In this document: positions 1-21,255 of the stretch, piece after piece
Layout: every line of letters starts with the position of its first letter
Numbering within the stretch: position 1 is the stretch's first letter
Source of the DNA: Dipetalonema caudispina
Lineage: Eukaryota; Nematoda; Chromadorea; Rhabditida; Onchocercidae
DNA: 64,000 nt
Assembly (NCBI GenBank): GCA_013365325.1
Contig: JABVXV010000047.1
Location: forward strand, 1-64,000
Direction: 5' to 3'
The notes under the pieces: model-generated
Databases searched by the model: none
Told to the model about the DNA's origin: nothing
Seen by the model: only the letters and a program-made list of their open reading frames with translations
Made by a program: the position numbers and the translations under genes

Positions 1-185
1 ATTAGCCATATCAATTCGTCATCACATCTGATGATGAGTATTATTTGTATAACTGCAATTAACATAAAATTGAAATAAATATTGTCATCTTCCAAATGAA
101 TCTTCCTTTTCAGCATTAACAGAAAATCGTGTAGAAATTTGCGCCATGCATTTTTACTTTGGTACCACTTGAAGATGCCAAATTA

Positions 186-9509
<9,324 letters not shown>

Positions 9510-10647
9510 GAAGCTACGCTCACTGCATCTTGACTCGCACCATCCTCAATCCCATTTTCCTGTCCTTCTTGCAACCCAACAGCCGCCGATCGCAACACTC
9601 CCATTCTTTCCTCTACATTATATCACTCTTTTTCTCCATCTTCCTCTCTTTCTTTCACTTTCTTTTCATCATTTTTCCTTCTCTAACAGTAGTGCATTTC
9701 TGAATTCTTGAATGCTTCCTTGATTTGCAACTGCAGCATTGCAGTACACTACGTTGCTTCAGTTTTAGAGATTTTTTTTCATATTTTTTCCTTAGTTTCC
9801 GTGCACAGCAAAGGCTGCAGAGTAATTATGTCTCATGCATCTATTCTTATTTATCACACGACAAAAATATAATCGATTTGGCTCTCTCCGTCTTGCATAG
9901 CATACAATGTCCAGCATTACTATTGCATGTTAATGGCATGCAGCGCAGCGTATGTATACTTAGGGTAGGTTACGAGGGAGCATGCAAATAGTCAGAATAT
10001 GAAAAGAGTTGATGAGGAGATGAGCGACGTCACTTTCTGCACTTATCCTCATCTTTCTTGGAGGTTCCGATGTGATTCTTCCTGTCATGTTGGTGATGTT
10101 GGGAACACTTCTAATCTGATAGGAAGAAAGCAGAATACAACATCAAAGTTCTATGGATCAACTTACACAGCAATTGCGTATTGCCAATAATCTTCAATTA
10201 ATCTTATAAAAAATCCTTCTCCTTTGCTTCTTTCATATCTTATTATGGAAATTCGAACTAACTAACGAGTGGATGAATTAAAGGAAATGGTTTGACTCAT
10301 TGTGGTGTGGTTTTCTGAAAGCATGCCTAGGATCGTAATAGATATGCATTTGAGAGTAACATTTTCATCCGGGATTACATTTATCAGAATACAGGATCAC
10401 TAGATATTTATCGTAATTCCATATTTCAGTTCGGAAATGGATTTATATCTAATGATCAAAGGGGTATACAGGAAGCAAGATAGTTCTGAAATGAGAATGC
10501 TTAAAGCGATAATTAGATTTCATAACATCTCTGACTAAAGTAGTTCACCACTAGTTGATAGTAGCTGAGCGACATCGCTCACACACAAATATCAGCAGTA
10601 GACGAATTTCAAACACAAAAGGAGCACTAGTGCAACCATCGTAGTAT

Positions 10648-10699
<52 letters not shown>

Positions 10700-13117
10700 T
10701 TGCTTTCCCTTCTTATCCTTGCAGCTATACTGATGCATCTTCTTGTCATATTCTCAACTTGATTTAACATTTTGGAATGACTAATTGTAGCATATGTTGC
10801 TGTAGGACTTCTTTATCTTCCTATTTCCACTTATTATTTTGCCCAGAAACAACATAGCATAGTCCTGAAGTGCTTGATACGTTGAAATTTGTTTGCATTT
10901 ATCCTATTGTTTATAATTCATGGGAATAGAAAGGGATATTTTATTGTGGACTATTCTGTTGATGTCCAACGCTTCCCTCCGCTTAGACCCGTTTGCTGGA
11001 ATACTTCTAGCTTGCTGCTTCAAGAGAGAAGTATAAACATTAAACATTTAAACATTCATCTCCTATGCTTCGCTTCCTCTTCCTTATTCCTTAAAAGAAT
11101 GCTCCAAATTACATATTCAAGCAAGTTCACTTCTTCCTTCTTACTTCTGCTTCGTATACTCGACATGTTATCTGTAGAAAGAACGCTCTATTCGTTTTTC
11201 ATTTCCACATCTTACTAACCTTTGACTCATATTGTTTTTTGAACGTAGGATTTATGGAATCTGTCTCTCTTTCTTTCCCTCTGTACTATCACCACAGTAT
11301 AATCCCGAATTTTTATTAAAATAATGACGTGGAAGTCTTATTTTATAATTATGAAGCTCCCTCTTCCATTGCCATTTCCGTACTCAGTTTTTAGTCCACT
11401 CTGTAATTTCATTTATGAATGGTATGATACATGACGACGATAAAGGTATCACGGTTAGGAATGGATATAAGTCGATATACCCAACTCGTGACTTTGCTTG
11501 TTTATCCTCCAATCCATAGGCTTTTATCACCTCGATGTATTTTATTACATCATTCCTTCATGTGCTTATCAGCGATTTCCACCTATATAGTTTGTCAGTT
11601 CCCACTTCTGCGAAACTTTTCCAAAACAGATGAAATCAAAATTTCTATGTTTTGCGATTAGTATATCGACATATGAATAAGTGTGGGAGCAATTTGAGAG
11701 GGAACACGGTTAAATTTCTCATTTATACAATTCACAAAATATTTTGAATCAGGGTTCTTGGAACTTCTTTGCAGGTGTTTTGATTATTATTTATTCGTTT
11801 ATTATTTATTGATATCTCTAATGATCAAGGTTAAATTATTTTACGTTGTAATTTTCAGGTATGGTTTGAATGATTTCAAAGTAACTCGTGAGAACAGCAA
11901 TTCGTCTATCTCGTTGATTATATGGCTTTCTTGGATTTTGCTCAGGTACATGTCAGTAGTACAGGTTTGTCCCTACTCATGTTATTTTTCCACTCCAGTT
12001 ATTTCATTCTGCTTCATTTCAAATAACACGATTAAAAATTTGAATAGCTTGCTACTTAGCTACATACTGAGTTTGCATTATATGAAGAATGATCTTTAAT
12101 TTACATGGCCAATGAAGTATGTAATTTGAAAAAAGGATTTTTTCAAATTAAGATAACTTTCGAATAGACCAGAATTATTTGCTAGATTTTTTTGGTATCT
12201 AATTGTAGAACACATATGTCACTTTAGGTATTGTAAAAACAGAAACGAAAAAAGAATCATGATGTCGAATATACTGCCGTATGGTTATAGCATATGGTAT
12301 GCTATTCGGATTAAATAATGCAATTAGTAATTAAATAAACAAATAATCAGTGAAAAAACTGATGGGCCATTTAATCTATTATTTAAATTCTTTTGCTAAT
12401 TTTCTCTTCATTATTGTGATGTTTTAGTATGAACTAGAGGATGATATGTGTGATTGGTATGGTTGGCTCGACCTTCTTTATTTCCGCCTTTTTTTTTAAC
12501 AATTCATGCGTGTTCTACAACACATTCATGGAAAAAAAGCTTTTAGAACAGTAGAAATTTTTGTTTCTCTTCTGTTTATGCTTTATAGCTGTTTACAGCA
12601 GTATGGAGCTCATTCCACTGTCGGCATTTCATCCTCTCTTATGTATGACGTATTTTCAGCTCTTTAATTTGAGCGTGATAGTTTTACATTTGAAAAAATC
12701 CTCCTGCACTGTTGTTTGCCGTTGTGCTTTCTAGAAATTATCGTTATCGCTCTCATAAAACCCGACTTCCTTCTGCATAGTTTATTTTGGAGTACAACTG
12801 AAAATGGTCTTTGCAGCTTATATATTGGCAAAGCCTAATTCTCGGACGATTTCAATATCGCTGTGAAGGAACTAAAGAATTTTGAGGGATCATTCTTTGT
12901 AGATTAGCCTTCAAAGATAGAGAAGGGAGAGGAGAGTATTGTTTGTTATAACTTATATGTAGGATACCAGCTAGCTACAGTGGAACGAGCTTTAATGTTT
13001 CTTTTATACTTTTAATTGATGGTGGGTTGGTATCTAAGAGATCGTATGAACTTCATCAGTAATAAGAGAATGGTATTTAAAACCTAAGGTTGTACTGGAT
13101 GGAGTCACCGTAGGAGA
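9510..13117. other. Intergenic region between GRK and the plus-strand gene at 13.1 kb
   Basis: Upstream region of the GRK gene on one side and of the 13118 gene on the other. It contains the TC microsatellite at 10654. ORFs of 60-113 codons occur, but their composition looks like translated AT-rich noise and no family is recognisable. A segment bounded by an acceptor and donor at about 11860-11947 is open in one frame but joins nothing. Confidence 0.5.
10654..10697. repeat. (TC)n microsatellite, 22 units
   Basis: Uninterrupted dinucleotide repeat of 44 bp in the intergenic region upstream of the GRK start. No further function can be read from it. Confidence 0.95.
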
Positions 13118-15131
13118 ATGGACAGCATCCAAGAAAACATGTCTGAATCTGCATCAGGTCGTGTGACATTAACAGATATAACCATTCTTACGAAATTTGA
13201 GGAGGACCGAAAGAATGTAGATGAAGCCAGATTTATCATGGAAAGAAAAGTAATGTGCAGCAGTTATTCTCTGTAATGTTTTAATATCGTTTAAATTTAC
13301 ACTCTCACTACGATTTTGATGAGTTCTAGTTATGTGGTCAGTTTGAACCATCAGTAGACCGGTAATACGAGACCATAACTGATTTTTACGAAAATAGTTT
13401 TTTCGAAGCGGCTCTCATAATATTGATAAACAATGTATACTGTCCCTTTACTTTAATTTAAATACGACGTGCATTATTTACTTTGATTTTGTGGCTATTT
13501 ATGTGGTTTTTACTTCTCGAAGTTGACTTCATCCAGTAGAGATCTTTAATAATATTTCTCTTGTATTCAAATTTTTGGGATTGCAGTGATACATGCTTCG
13601 CAATGTTTAAATTAATTCAGCGGGGCTTCTCTGAAATCTTCTTTCATAATACTACCGTTCTTTCCAAGGTTTTCCGAGATTTCTTTTTATTCCTCATTCT
13701 CTTTTTCGAAGCGCACTTACCTACTCTCTTCACTTTCATTTAGTTTTGAAAAAAAGAATTTAAAGTGATGATTTGGCACTGATTTTAGTTCGTTCTTCAC
13801 AGTTCGGTATCTTTGTTTAGCACTCGAAACTAGGATATGGATTTTGAGAATGCTGGTCTATTTATCGAATGGTTTTTTTGTTCAGTCAGTTAACATGATT
13901 TTTTTTTAAGATACCGAAGACGACGACAGGATGAAATTTCCGCACGTGGATGATAACTCTAATGTTAACGGATTCGACGACCATATGGTGAAACCTCCAA
14001 GTGAATCACTGTCGTCTTATGCTGATTGGTTCGTGTTGTTCTACAATTTTCAGAACTTTCGAATTTATATTATTTTGAAAGTCATATCGATAACAATACA
14101 AAGTAGCGTTACTTCGAAAACAACTGGTAAAAACATATGCTAGCATTGATCTGGTGAATCTACTATTATTCGCTGCGTGGTCCAGCTATACCGGAAATGA
14201 AACTTTTCTTTTGAAGTATTCTTGAACTTATATTTATCGGAGAATCCCTTTTCAACCATTTTTTAAGCGAGAAACGTTTATGCAAGTGAGGAGGGGAACA
14301 GTCCATTAATACATTCGCAATACATTGCTGCAGAGGCGTTGCTGTATTTACACTTTTTAATCTGAAGTAAACTGAATTAGTGAGCTATAAATGTTATCGA
14401 GTAAGATGTTCAAGTATCACTTCAATGATTGAAAATTGCGAACACTGAAGAGGAACGAGACAGATAACTACTTCCATTGAGTCAGTAAATATTTTCATGT
14501 CAAAGTTCATCAGGAACAGCTTTTTTGTTATAGTGAGTTACCAGAAATTCCGAAAACAACGACAAGTCGGCAATATTTTGAGTTTGAGCAGATCGCTAAT
14601 GGGATTGATGGATACTTTGATGAAAATTCGGACACGGATGATGAAAACTTCGGTGGTAATGAGGTTGGCGATCTGGATTTGCCAAGTGGAAGTACCTTTT
14701 CTGTATTGGCGAAACATTCGTTTTCCTCAGCGGTGTTTTTCAGGACGATTCATTCACCTTCGATATGTGTCGCGTACGACGTTTTCGACGTTCATCAAAA
14801 AGCCCACCTGAAATCTATCCTTGTAAGAAGTTAGGGAATGGAAGAACCATGCATCGCATAGATGTGAGTTCCTGATACGTTCGTTGCCATTGTCATTCTT
14901 GGTTAAGTGACATTGCGACAAGATAATTTATTCTCCTGAATTAATTCATCAACGAAATCATTGAAATTCGAATTATTTTTTAATCGTAACAGTGATTTGC
15001 AGGCCGATGAGATTTGCAAAATGGAAGAGGAAGGACTAGATCCAGAGGACGTACTCTGTACTGTCCGTGAATGTTATTCAAGGGTTCCACCTCTTGCTCA
15101 GGAAGACGATTTTGATGATGTTGATGTATAA
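13118..15131 (+). CDS. Uncharacterised acidic protein, about 221 residues, six exons
   Basis: I do not recognise the family. Exons: 13118-13249, 13398-13434, 13911-14028, 14534-14663, 14744-14863, 15003-15131; phases agree at every junction. The protein starts MDSIQENMSESASGRVT and has a charged helix-like segment (FEEDRKNVDEARF). A long acidic middle follows (DENSDTDDENFGGNE), then a basic patch (CRVRRFRRSSKS), then an acidic C-terminus ending EDDFDDVDV. No signal peptide or membrane segment is present. The donor of exon 4 is uncertain. GAG at 14663 gives an 80-bp intron; TCT at 14702 would add 13 residues and leave a 41-bp intron. The first exon could extend upstream as untranslated leader. 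A nuclear or regulatory role would be a guess. An AATAAA lies at 15614-15619, about 480 bp past the stop. Confidence 0.65.
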
Positions 15132-15613
15132 AATTAGTCATTACGTACTTATAGCGGTTATCTGCTCAACATTATTGTACTATTGTCATGTTGCTTCGGA
15201 TCCGTTCACTGCTATTAATGAGGTTGTATTGTTAGAGCTCATTTCTACCTTGTTCTGGAAAGGAGTTTATTTGAGCCAGGTCGTACAGCACGGGGATCCG
15301 GGTTGCCTTGTGTTGTATTTCCTCCTTGCTTTATTTCGTGATTATGCTTTGCTTGAGTTGTTTCCTTTCTCTACATAGTGCATCTGTTTTTTAGTTTGTT
15401 TGTGTGATAATTATTTTCTCACTGGTTCTGTAAATTGCGTTGTTATGTAAAGAGATGAATTTCTTCACTAGAGTTCACTTTTTCATGCTATTCAATTTGC
15501 TTTAATCAAGGGATGTCGTTCCATTATTGTGTACAATGCACCTAATATGTGATCAATTTCGTCCAAGATGAGGTTCCTAAGATTCGTTCCTGCACAAGAT
15601 TCACTGATCATTC

Positions 15614-15619
15614 AATAAA
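15614..15619 (+). terminator. Candidate polyadenylation signal AATAAA
   Basis: First canonical hexamer found downstream of the stop codon at 15131. The distance (about 480 bp) is long but possible. Confidence 0.4.
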
Positions 15620-16169
15620 ACTTCTGTTTCTAGAATATTATTTTGTTATATTGTGTATTATTATAGTACTGACGCTCGTAGAAAGTTGAATCCTTCTGAA
15701 ATACAGTGGCAATCTCTTACTATGCTATACTTCCACCTTCTTTAAATAAGTCTAAAAGACCCATTCATTGTTAAAAGTAAACAAAAGATGTGGAGAACCA
15801 ATCTACAGATATGCACATACTTCAGCCAGGATATAATTTCGATCCCATAAGAAAACACCTACATCCTAAGAGTTTATTGGTGGTATCATACGGACGGGTG
15901 AATGTTAGTCTTGTAAGCTTTATGCTAATTTCGGCTTATCTGAAAGATGAATTATTTTTTGTTGGGATTGAAAGTAATTTCCTCGGGCTGTGAGAGAACT
16001 ATATGATCTACAGACATAACTGGAAAATGTGGTAGTTGGGCACTCGAAATCAGATCATATTTTTCGCGAGACGGTTGGGAGAGCTTCGAAGCACACTTAA
16101 TCTCTGTGTCGGTGTATTTTAGATGATCACATTGGCAAGGATAATCGAAACATTTGCGAACAGTTAATC

Positions 16170-16175
16170 TTTATT
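16170..16175 (-). terminator. Candidate polyadenylation signal (AATAAA on minus strand)
   Basis: TTTATT on the plus strand, about 330 bp beyond the sarcoglycan stop codon in its direction of transcription. Confidence 0.4.
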
Positions 16176-16507
16176 TCAAAATCTAAAAAAAATCTGTAAT
16201 AAGCTATAATTAGATCGAAGAAACGGAACTTAGTTTGTTGAGTACAAAAGAGGGAAAGTGAGGAGGGGGGGGGGGAAACTTGAAAAAACTTGAAAGTATG
16301 CCAAAGAGAAAGAGATAGACGTGTCGTAACACAGAAAGTTTCTTATTAAATGACACTTGGATAGTTAATCAAATGTGAAGTCAGATAAGCTCTCTCTACA
16401 GTGGTAAAAAAGAAAAACAACCAGCAGAAGAAGGAGAGATATACGTGAAAACCAATGATGTAGAATTAGGTAACACAGTTGGGAGAGAAAGTCAGGAGGT
16501 AATCGGT

Positions 16508-19500
16508 TCATTTTAGGAGTTTCGTTTCGTTTAGGTCATTCTGACCATCGCCATCAGTGGATTGCTCCTCCGCGTTGTTATCATGTGGATCGCTTTCAAA
16601 AGGGTTCCTATACAAATGCAGTGACGAACCGCAGGCTTTCGCTGCTTCCGCAACTGTTTGTTTACTCATCGGAATGACATGTCCATCAAAGGTCTTATCT
16701 GGACTTATACCTGAAATAGTAGTTTTGAGAACGTATATTTGATCCGAACATCTTATTAACCACGTTTTTTTTCTCTTGACTGAAACAAATATCGAAATAA
16801 CTGGGTTGGATGCATAATTCAAACAAAATGCATAAAGTAACAAAACTTTTTAACGTACTTAGATGAGCTCTCGATCCTTTTAGTAAGGGTGACCGAGAAC
16901 CACGACTGGATGGATCAGCTCGAAGATTTTCTGGAGATGGATTCCGACTTGGAGATTTTGGTTGTAGGAATGTATGAACCCCTGAAATTATAAAAATCTT
17001 TTCAAATCAAATTTAGGCGAATTAAGATTAATCTGATGATGAAAAAACAAACCAAGCGGAGTATGCGACTGTGCCCTATCCGAAGCCATTACAAGCATTT
17101 GTCGTTGCATGGAAAGCTCTCGCAAATGGCGTTGACTGTCACGTACGCTGGCATATTCTTCCAACTGTCGTCTTAAAGAACATTTTCAGCGAGCGAGTTT
17201 GCATGAAATATCACTAAGAACGTATCACTATTGCGAAAGTAATAAGTAAAAAGAAAGCATACTTCGGCGTTTTGTAGTCCCTCCAGTGTTGACCTTCGCG
17301 ACGACCAAAGAAAATAAGACTTAGAAGAATAAGTAAGAGGATACAACATACACCCAACATCGGGAACATCTAAATGATCATCCTTAACAATGGCTTTCTT
17401 TTTTGACTGCGTAGATGAAGTACAATGAGCTGACAAATGCTAATAATTCAAACAAATTTTTTATGAACAGCTCACCAAAAATGATTCCCAAAAATAGGAT
17501 CTAGTGTGTAACACGGGAGTTTCCACTTTCAATATGGACGAGGTATATGGCTGATATTGGTGGTAGGGAGTCTCTGTGTCCGGTCTGATTACTTTTATTG
17601 ACCTTTGCTGGAGCGCTGCATCGTTACTGTGAATAGTCGGTGCTGTTACATTTTTCTGTAATAACTGTTAACGTTTCAACTATGGGAAGTTTGTCGGATT
17701 TTTCGTTTCATGGTTATTTAAAATGAATTGTTACCACAGCCAGTTTATCTCTGCCATAATAAACTGCTCAAATCTTCAGACAAAAAGGAAAAAAACAGTA
17801 GATAAGTGATTTCTACCATGTTGTTCATTCAATTCGCACGTTTGTCACTACCTCACTTCAAGTAAGATATAGCCATGAATAACTGTTTTGAAAAAAGCCA
17901 CGATGCCAACCCTCAAATCATCCTATTTAATCCAATCGAGCAAACGATTACCACATGAAAATTGCACCAATCAATTTGAAAAACTGGAGCGAAAAATTTG
18001 TTCAATGGTACGAGCTGATCCCTACTGCAGTATTGCGGATTCCTTTGCAATCCACGTTCCAAATTCAGCACATTCGCATGAAAACGATTCTGCGTCCCAA
18101 TTCGAACTATGCTTCTTAAAAAATCGTTAGAATGAACGGTTCGTCAAGGTTAGGGACTTCAACGAGCTGATATCACTCAGTGGTTTGTTAATCAAATCCG
18201 GTTGTTAGTCACTACTGTTTACAATATACGATAGTTACCTACTGTGGCGTAGAAGTGTGGCACAAACATCACAGCTTACCCAACTTTATGGCGTGGATCG
18301 AGCTTGGCATTTTGAGGTGGTGAATTTCCAGCGGCTAAAATCTGGAATATATATGGATTCAGTCCTTTCCCTCTGAATGATTCTTTCATTGATTTCTTCA
18401 GCCGATCAATAGTTCGAGTGCGATCAGTTAAAAGATCTTCAGGATCGTAATTTTTTATGTATATTTCGGCAAACTGCTGCGTTGCGTTACTGTACTTTTC
18501 TAGAAAAAAGAATTAAACATTATAACTAAAACTGAATATAATTGCACACAGGCAGCAATACAAAAACCACATTTATATAACACATCATAGATATCTTACC
18601 ATTATCATTCAAAAATATCGTTATATACTGTTCCGCTTTGTCGTAATTATCCAGTCGTCGAGCAATAACATGTATAACAACTTGATTAAGAGGCGAGACC
18701 ACAGTACCATATAAGTATCCAAGGGCTTTGTGCCTGGAGGGCATCAAATGCAACCATAATGGCAAAGCAGGGCGGCCATGCAAGGAAGCGGACCATTTAA
18801 CATCAACTGCAAAAACATCACCTTCATCAATTTCTCGTCTTAACGATAGTATTACATTTTCAAAAATATGCCACCTCTCGTAATTGAAAAAAGCACCAAA
18901 AGCTTAATGACGAGAATGAAAAATCAGTAATTTGGAAATTTAAAATAATAAACTAAGACATCTTTCAATGCTGAATTTTTAATTAGTAAAACTACTGCTC
19001 TACCTATGACATCACTTATGGCTTTCCTCCCTCATCATTTGTAAGCATATTTAAAGGAGCTACACAACAAAATAGCCTTTTTTGATTTAATATTGAGTTC
19101 CATTTTTTTCATTTTCCAAGCAGTTGAAATAATTCTAGCGAACTGAGAAGCATGTGACGGATGAATAGGGAGCAATTACTTCGCAATAATCAGCTGTCGT
19201 TGTCCACAAGAAAGGGAAGGGAATAGAAATGATCTTTGAAATATAAACTAACCTCATACTATATTCATTTATTTACCATGATTTTCTACTGTTAGAGCAT
19301 ATAGATATTACAGTTTCCACAACCAGAACACTGTCTTGGAATTAAAAATAAATAAACAAATTATTACCTGTTAGAGGAAAAAAGTTGCCGGAATGAAGTG
19401 TATAAACGAAAAATTCTCCTTTGGTCGTTCGTAATTCGAGTGGGTTTATGGTTCGGCGATACTGAGCATAGCAGAAATTGAAGAGTGCAAGTAAGGCAAT

Positions 19501-19521
19501 GGATATAAGCCATCCAATCAT
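16508..19521 (-). CDS. sgca-1: Alpha/epsilon-sarcoglycan, complete (491 residues, nine exons)
   Basis: Type I membrane glycoprotein of the sarcoglycan part of the dystrophin complex in muscle. Exons: 19368-19521, 18600-18806, 18280-18499, 17952-18114, 17476-17655, 17263-17369, 17053-17171, 16859-16981, 16508-16710; all phases agree. The signal peptide MIGWLISIALLALFNFCYA is followed by a cadherin-like start (FFVYTLHSGNFF). Family landmarks then appear in order: RPALPLWLHLMPS, LGYLYGTVVSP, VIHVIARRLDNYDKAEQ, AEIYIKNYDPEDLL and FQIDWCNF. The single transmembrane helix MLGVCCILLLILLSLIFF is followed by GRREG, equivalent to CCRREG of vertebrate proteins. The tail of about 160 residues contains the RDSQRHLRELSMQRQM segment and a serine/proline-rich stretch. 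Potential N-glycosylation sites are NAT and NVT. Only two ectodomain cysteines remain (see findings). The start lies just behind an acceptor, compatible with trans-splicing. Confidence 0.95.
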
Positions 19522-19728
19522 AGTTAAAACCTGCTAATAATTTGTCATGAAAATCGAGTACAATTTGCGAAAAAGATAGACAGCCAAAACTACAATGAAA
19601 ACAACAGTGATGGTCACTGTGATTAATCAAATACTCTTTTAACTATCAGTAGCTATCAATTCGAAGCCCAGCTTTCCAAAAGAAAAAAATTGAAAATTTG
19701 AACTTACCATATAAAGGATCTTCCTTAT

Positions 19729-21255
19729 TCAGATTCTTTCATAAAATAACTTGATCTCTTTCACGAGATTCAGACAAGCGGGAAAGGATGGCTCGGCTTC
19801 ACTCTTTTCATTCATACATTGTTTCCTGAATAATTTTTCATAGTGTTGCAACTACTAAGAAATAAATTTTACGTTCAAACAATTACTTTGTTTAGATTCC
19901 ATATAGAAGCAGCAAAAACAGATGATGCAGAGCTGGTGAACATTACAGCACATCCGGAGGTTACCAGCGTTTCTAGCAAAGCAACAACCTGAAGTAGCAG
20001 CAGCTGCTCAAGTAATACTTCCTTCGTTACACTGCCTCTCAAAGCACTTCACTCGAGATGTAAATAAGCTATCTCTCCACGTTAAACAAAATTGATAGGT
20101 TATGTCTAAAGCCTCTGTATATTCCTCAGCGGAAAATTCGACATTTTCTGCCAGTTTGTCGGAGGCTTGATGTTATGTTTTGGAAAAAAAAAATAATCAA
20201 CATATGCGCTAGCCTTTGGTCAGTTAGATCACCCCATCCTGCATTATATTATCACGATTGCATTAATAGGCAAAAATTTACGTTGCAATTTCCCGCTATT
20301 TCATTTCAATTCCATCTTTTCAACCTAAAAAAAACGAAAAAGATTGTAAAACTTCAGCTTTTATAATAGTGTGGCGAGTAAAGGCTTGGCCAACTATACT
20401 GCATTAGAAAAAAGGAAAAGTTGCAGTTGTACCTGCTAATCTAACACGAAATTTCCGGACCCCCAAGTTACCTCAGTAAGAAAAATTCCCAATTACTAAA
20501 TTATAGGGAAAGCAGATTCACTAGATAAACATGCCTAACCGTCCAAAAACCTGTGAATTTGGGGTTTACTGTTTCCTCAGGTAGGTCTGCCACAATCTTT
20601 GTCAACTTTTCCGGCTAAGACAAAATTTATTATAATGCTCGTAACCTTCTGCCAAATCGTCGTAAAAATGGCTATATACAGCAGAAAAACTTTTCCAAAA
20701 CTGACGGAAAAAGTGTATGATTTTTCCGAAAAAAGTGGGTCAGGAATTCGTTACTTTTTTTAGAGACTTATGCAAGTGGATCTCTTTAGGAACACAACTT
20801 CGGACTTTGTTTCCTTCTAGAGAAATAATTTGCAAAGATTCAAAATTTCTTCTAAAACGTCAAAATCATTTATCCGCATAAAGAAGCAAGCGGATAAGGT
20901 TTCAGTTTTTGCAATTTAGAAAACCCCCGCACTAGGGAAATGTGATGGACTGCAGGTCATAAAATATTTCAACAATAGATGAAATTGTGTGTATGCAAAT
21001 TTTCGACTATGAATCTTATTTTACGATCAATCGATATGCAAATTTGAATATCACAAAATCAAACACAGACTGACTGTGTGCACACCTTAATCTTTGACGT
21101 GACAACGAGTGGCTGCTTCCAGATGAGCTCTGACGACGGATTTCATCAAAGCGATAAAGGTTCACAAGGTTATTCATTTGTTTCACTCCCTTTTCAACCC
21201 TTTTTGATTTAAGTAAGACTTTTTCAGAAGAAACGTCAATTGTTGACACGAATGT
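19729..21255 (-). CDS. Unrecognised minus-strand gene, three coding-like segments (model incomplete)
   Basis: Three segments look like exons. 21086-21255 encodes TFVSTIDVSSEKVLLKSK... ending SGSSHSLSRQRL. 19887-20046 encodes a hydrophobic stretch, LLEQLLLLQVVALLETLV. 19729-19851 encodes LQHYEKLFRKQCMNEK... and ends LVKEIKLFYERI at a stop. The first two join in phase across a normal-sized intron. The last two need a 35-bp intron, shorter than nematode introns normally are, so either the last junction is wrong or the gene is damaged. No start exon is settled; an ATG at 21825 (MTAWRNLLRSRDG) is one candidate. The coding-like composition is clear, the family is not. The first base lies only about 200 bp upstream of the sarcoglycan start, on the same strand. 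Confidence 0.4.

Larger units (their letters stand above)
15132..16507. other. Convergent 3' regions
   Basis: Space between the stop of the plus-strand gene at 15131 and the stop of the minus-strand sarcoglycan at 16508. It probably carries both 3' UTRs. Plus-strand AATAAA at 15614-15619 and minus-strand AATAAA (TTTATT at 16170-16175) are candidate poly(A) signals. A run of 11 G is at 16265-16275. A short coding-like segment at about 15788-15900 is not assigned. Confidence 0.5.

Noticed and set aside
10889..12099. Plus-strand ORFs of 76-113 codons
   Set aside because: Composition dominated by Leu/Phe/Ser/Tyr; they cannot be phased with each other or with the gene at 13118.
15788..15900. Protein-like segment (ENQSTDMHILQPGYNFDPIR) followed by a donor
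   Set aside because: It lies in the convergent 3' spacer, with no acceptable partner exon before the opposing sarcoglycan gene. It may be a relic but cannot be supported.
17888..18130. 80-codon plus-strand ORF
   Set aside because: It is the antisense of the sarcoglycan exon 17952-18114, which has a clear family match on the minus strand.
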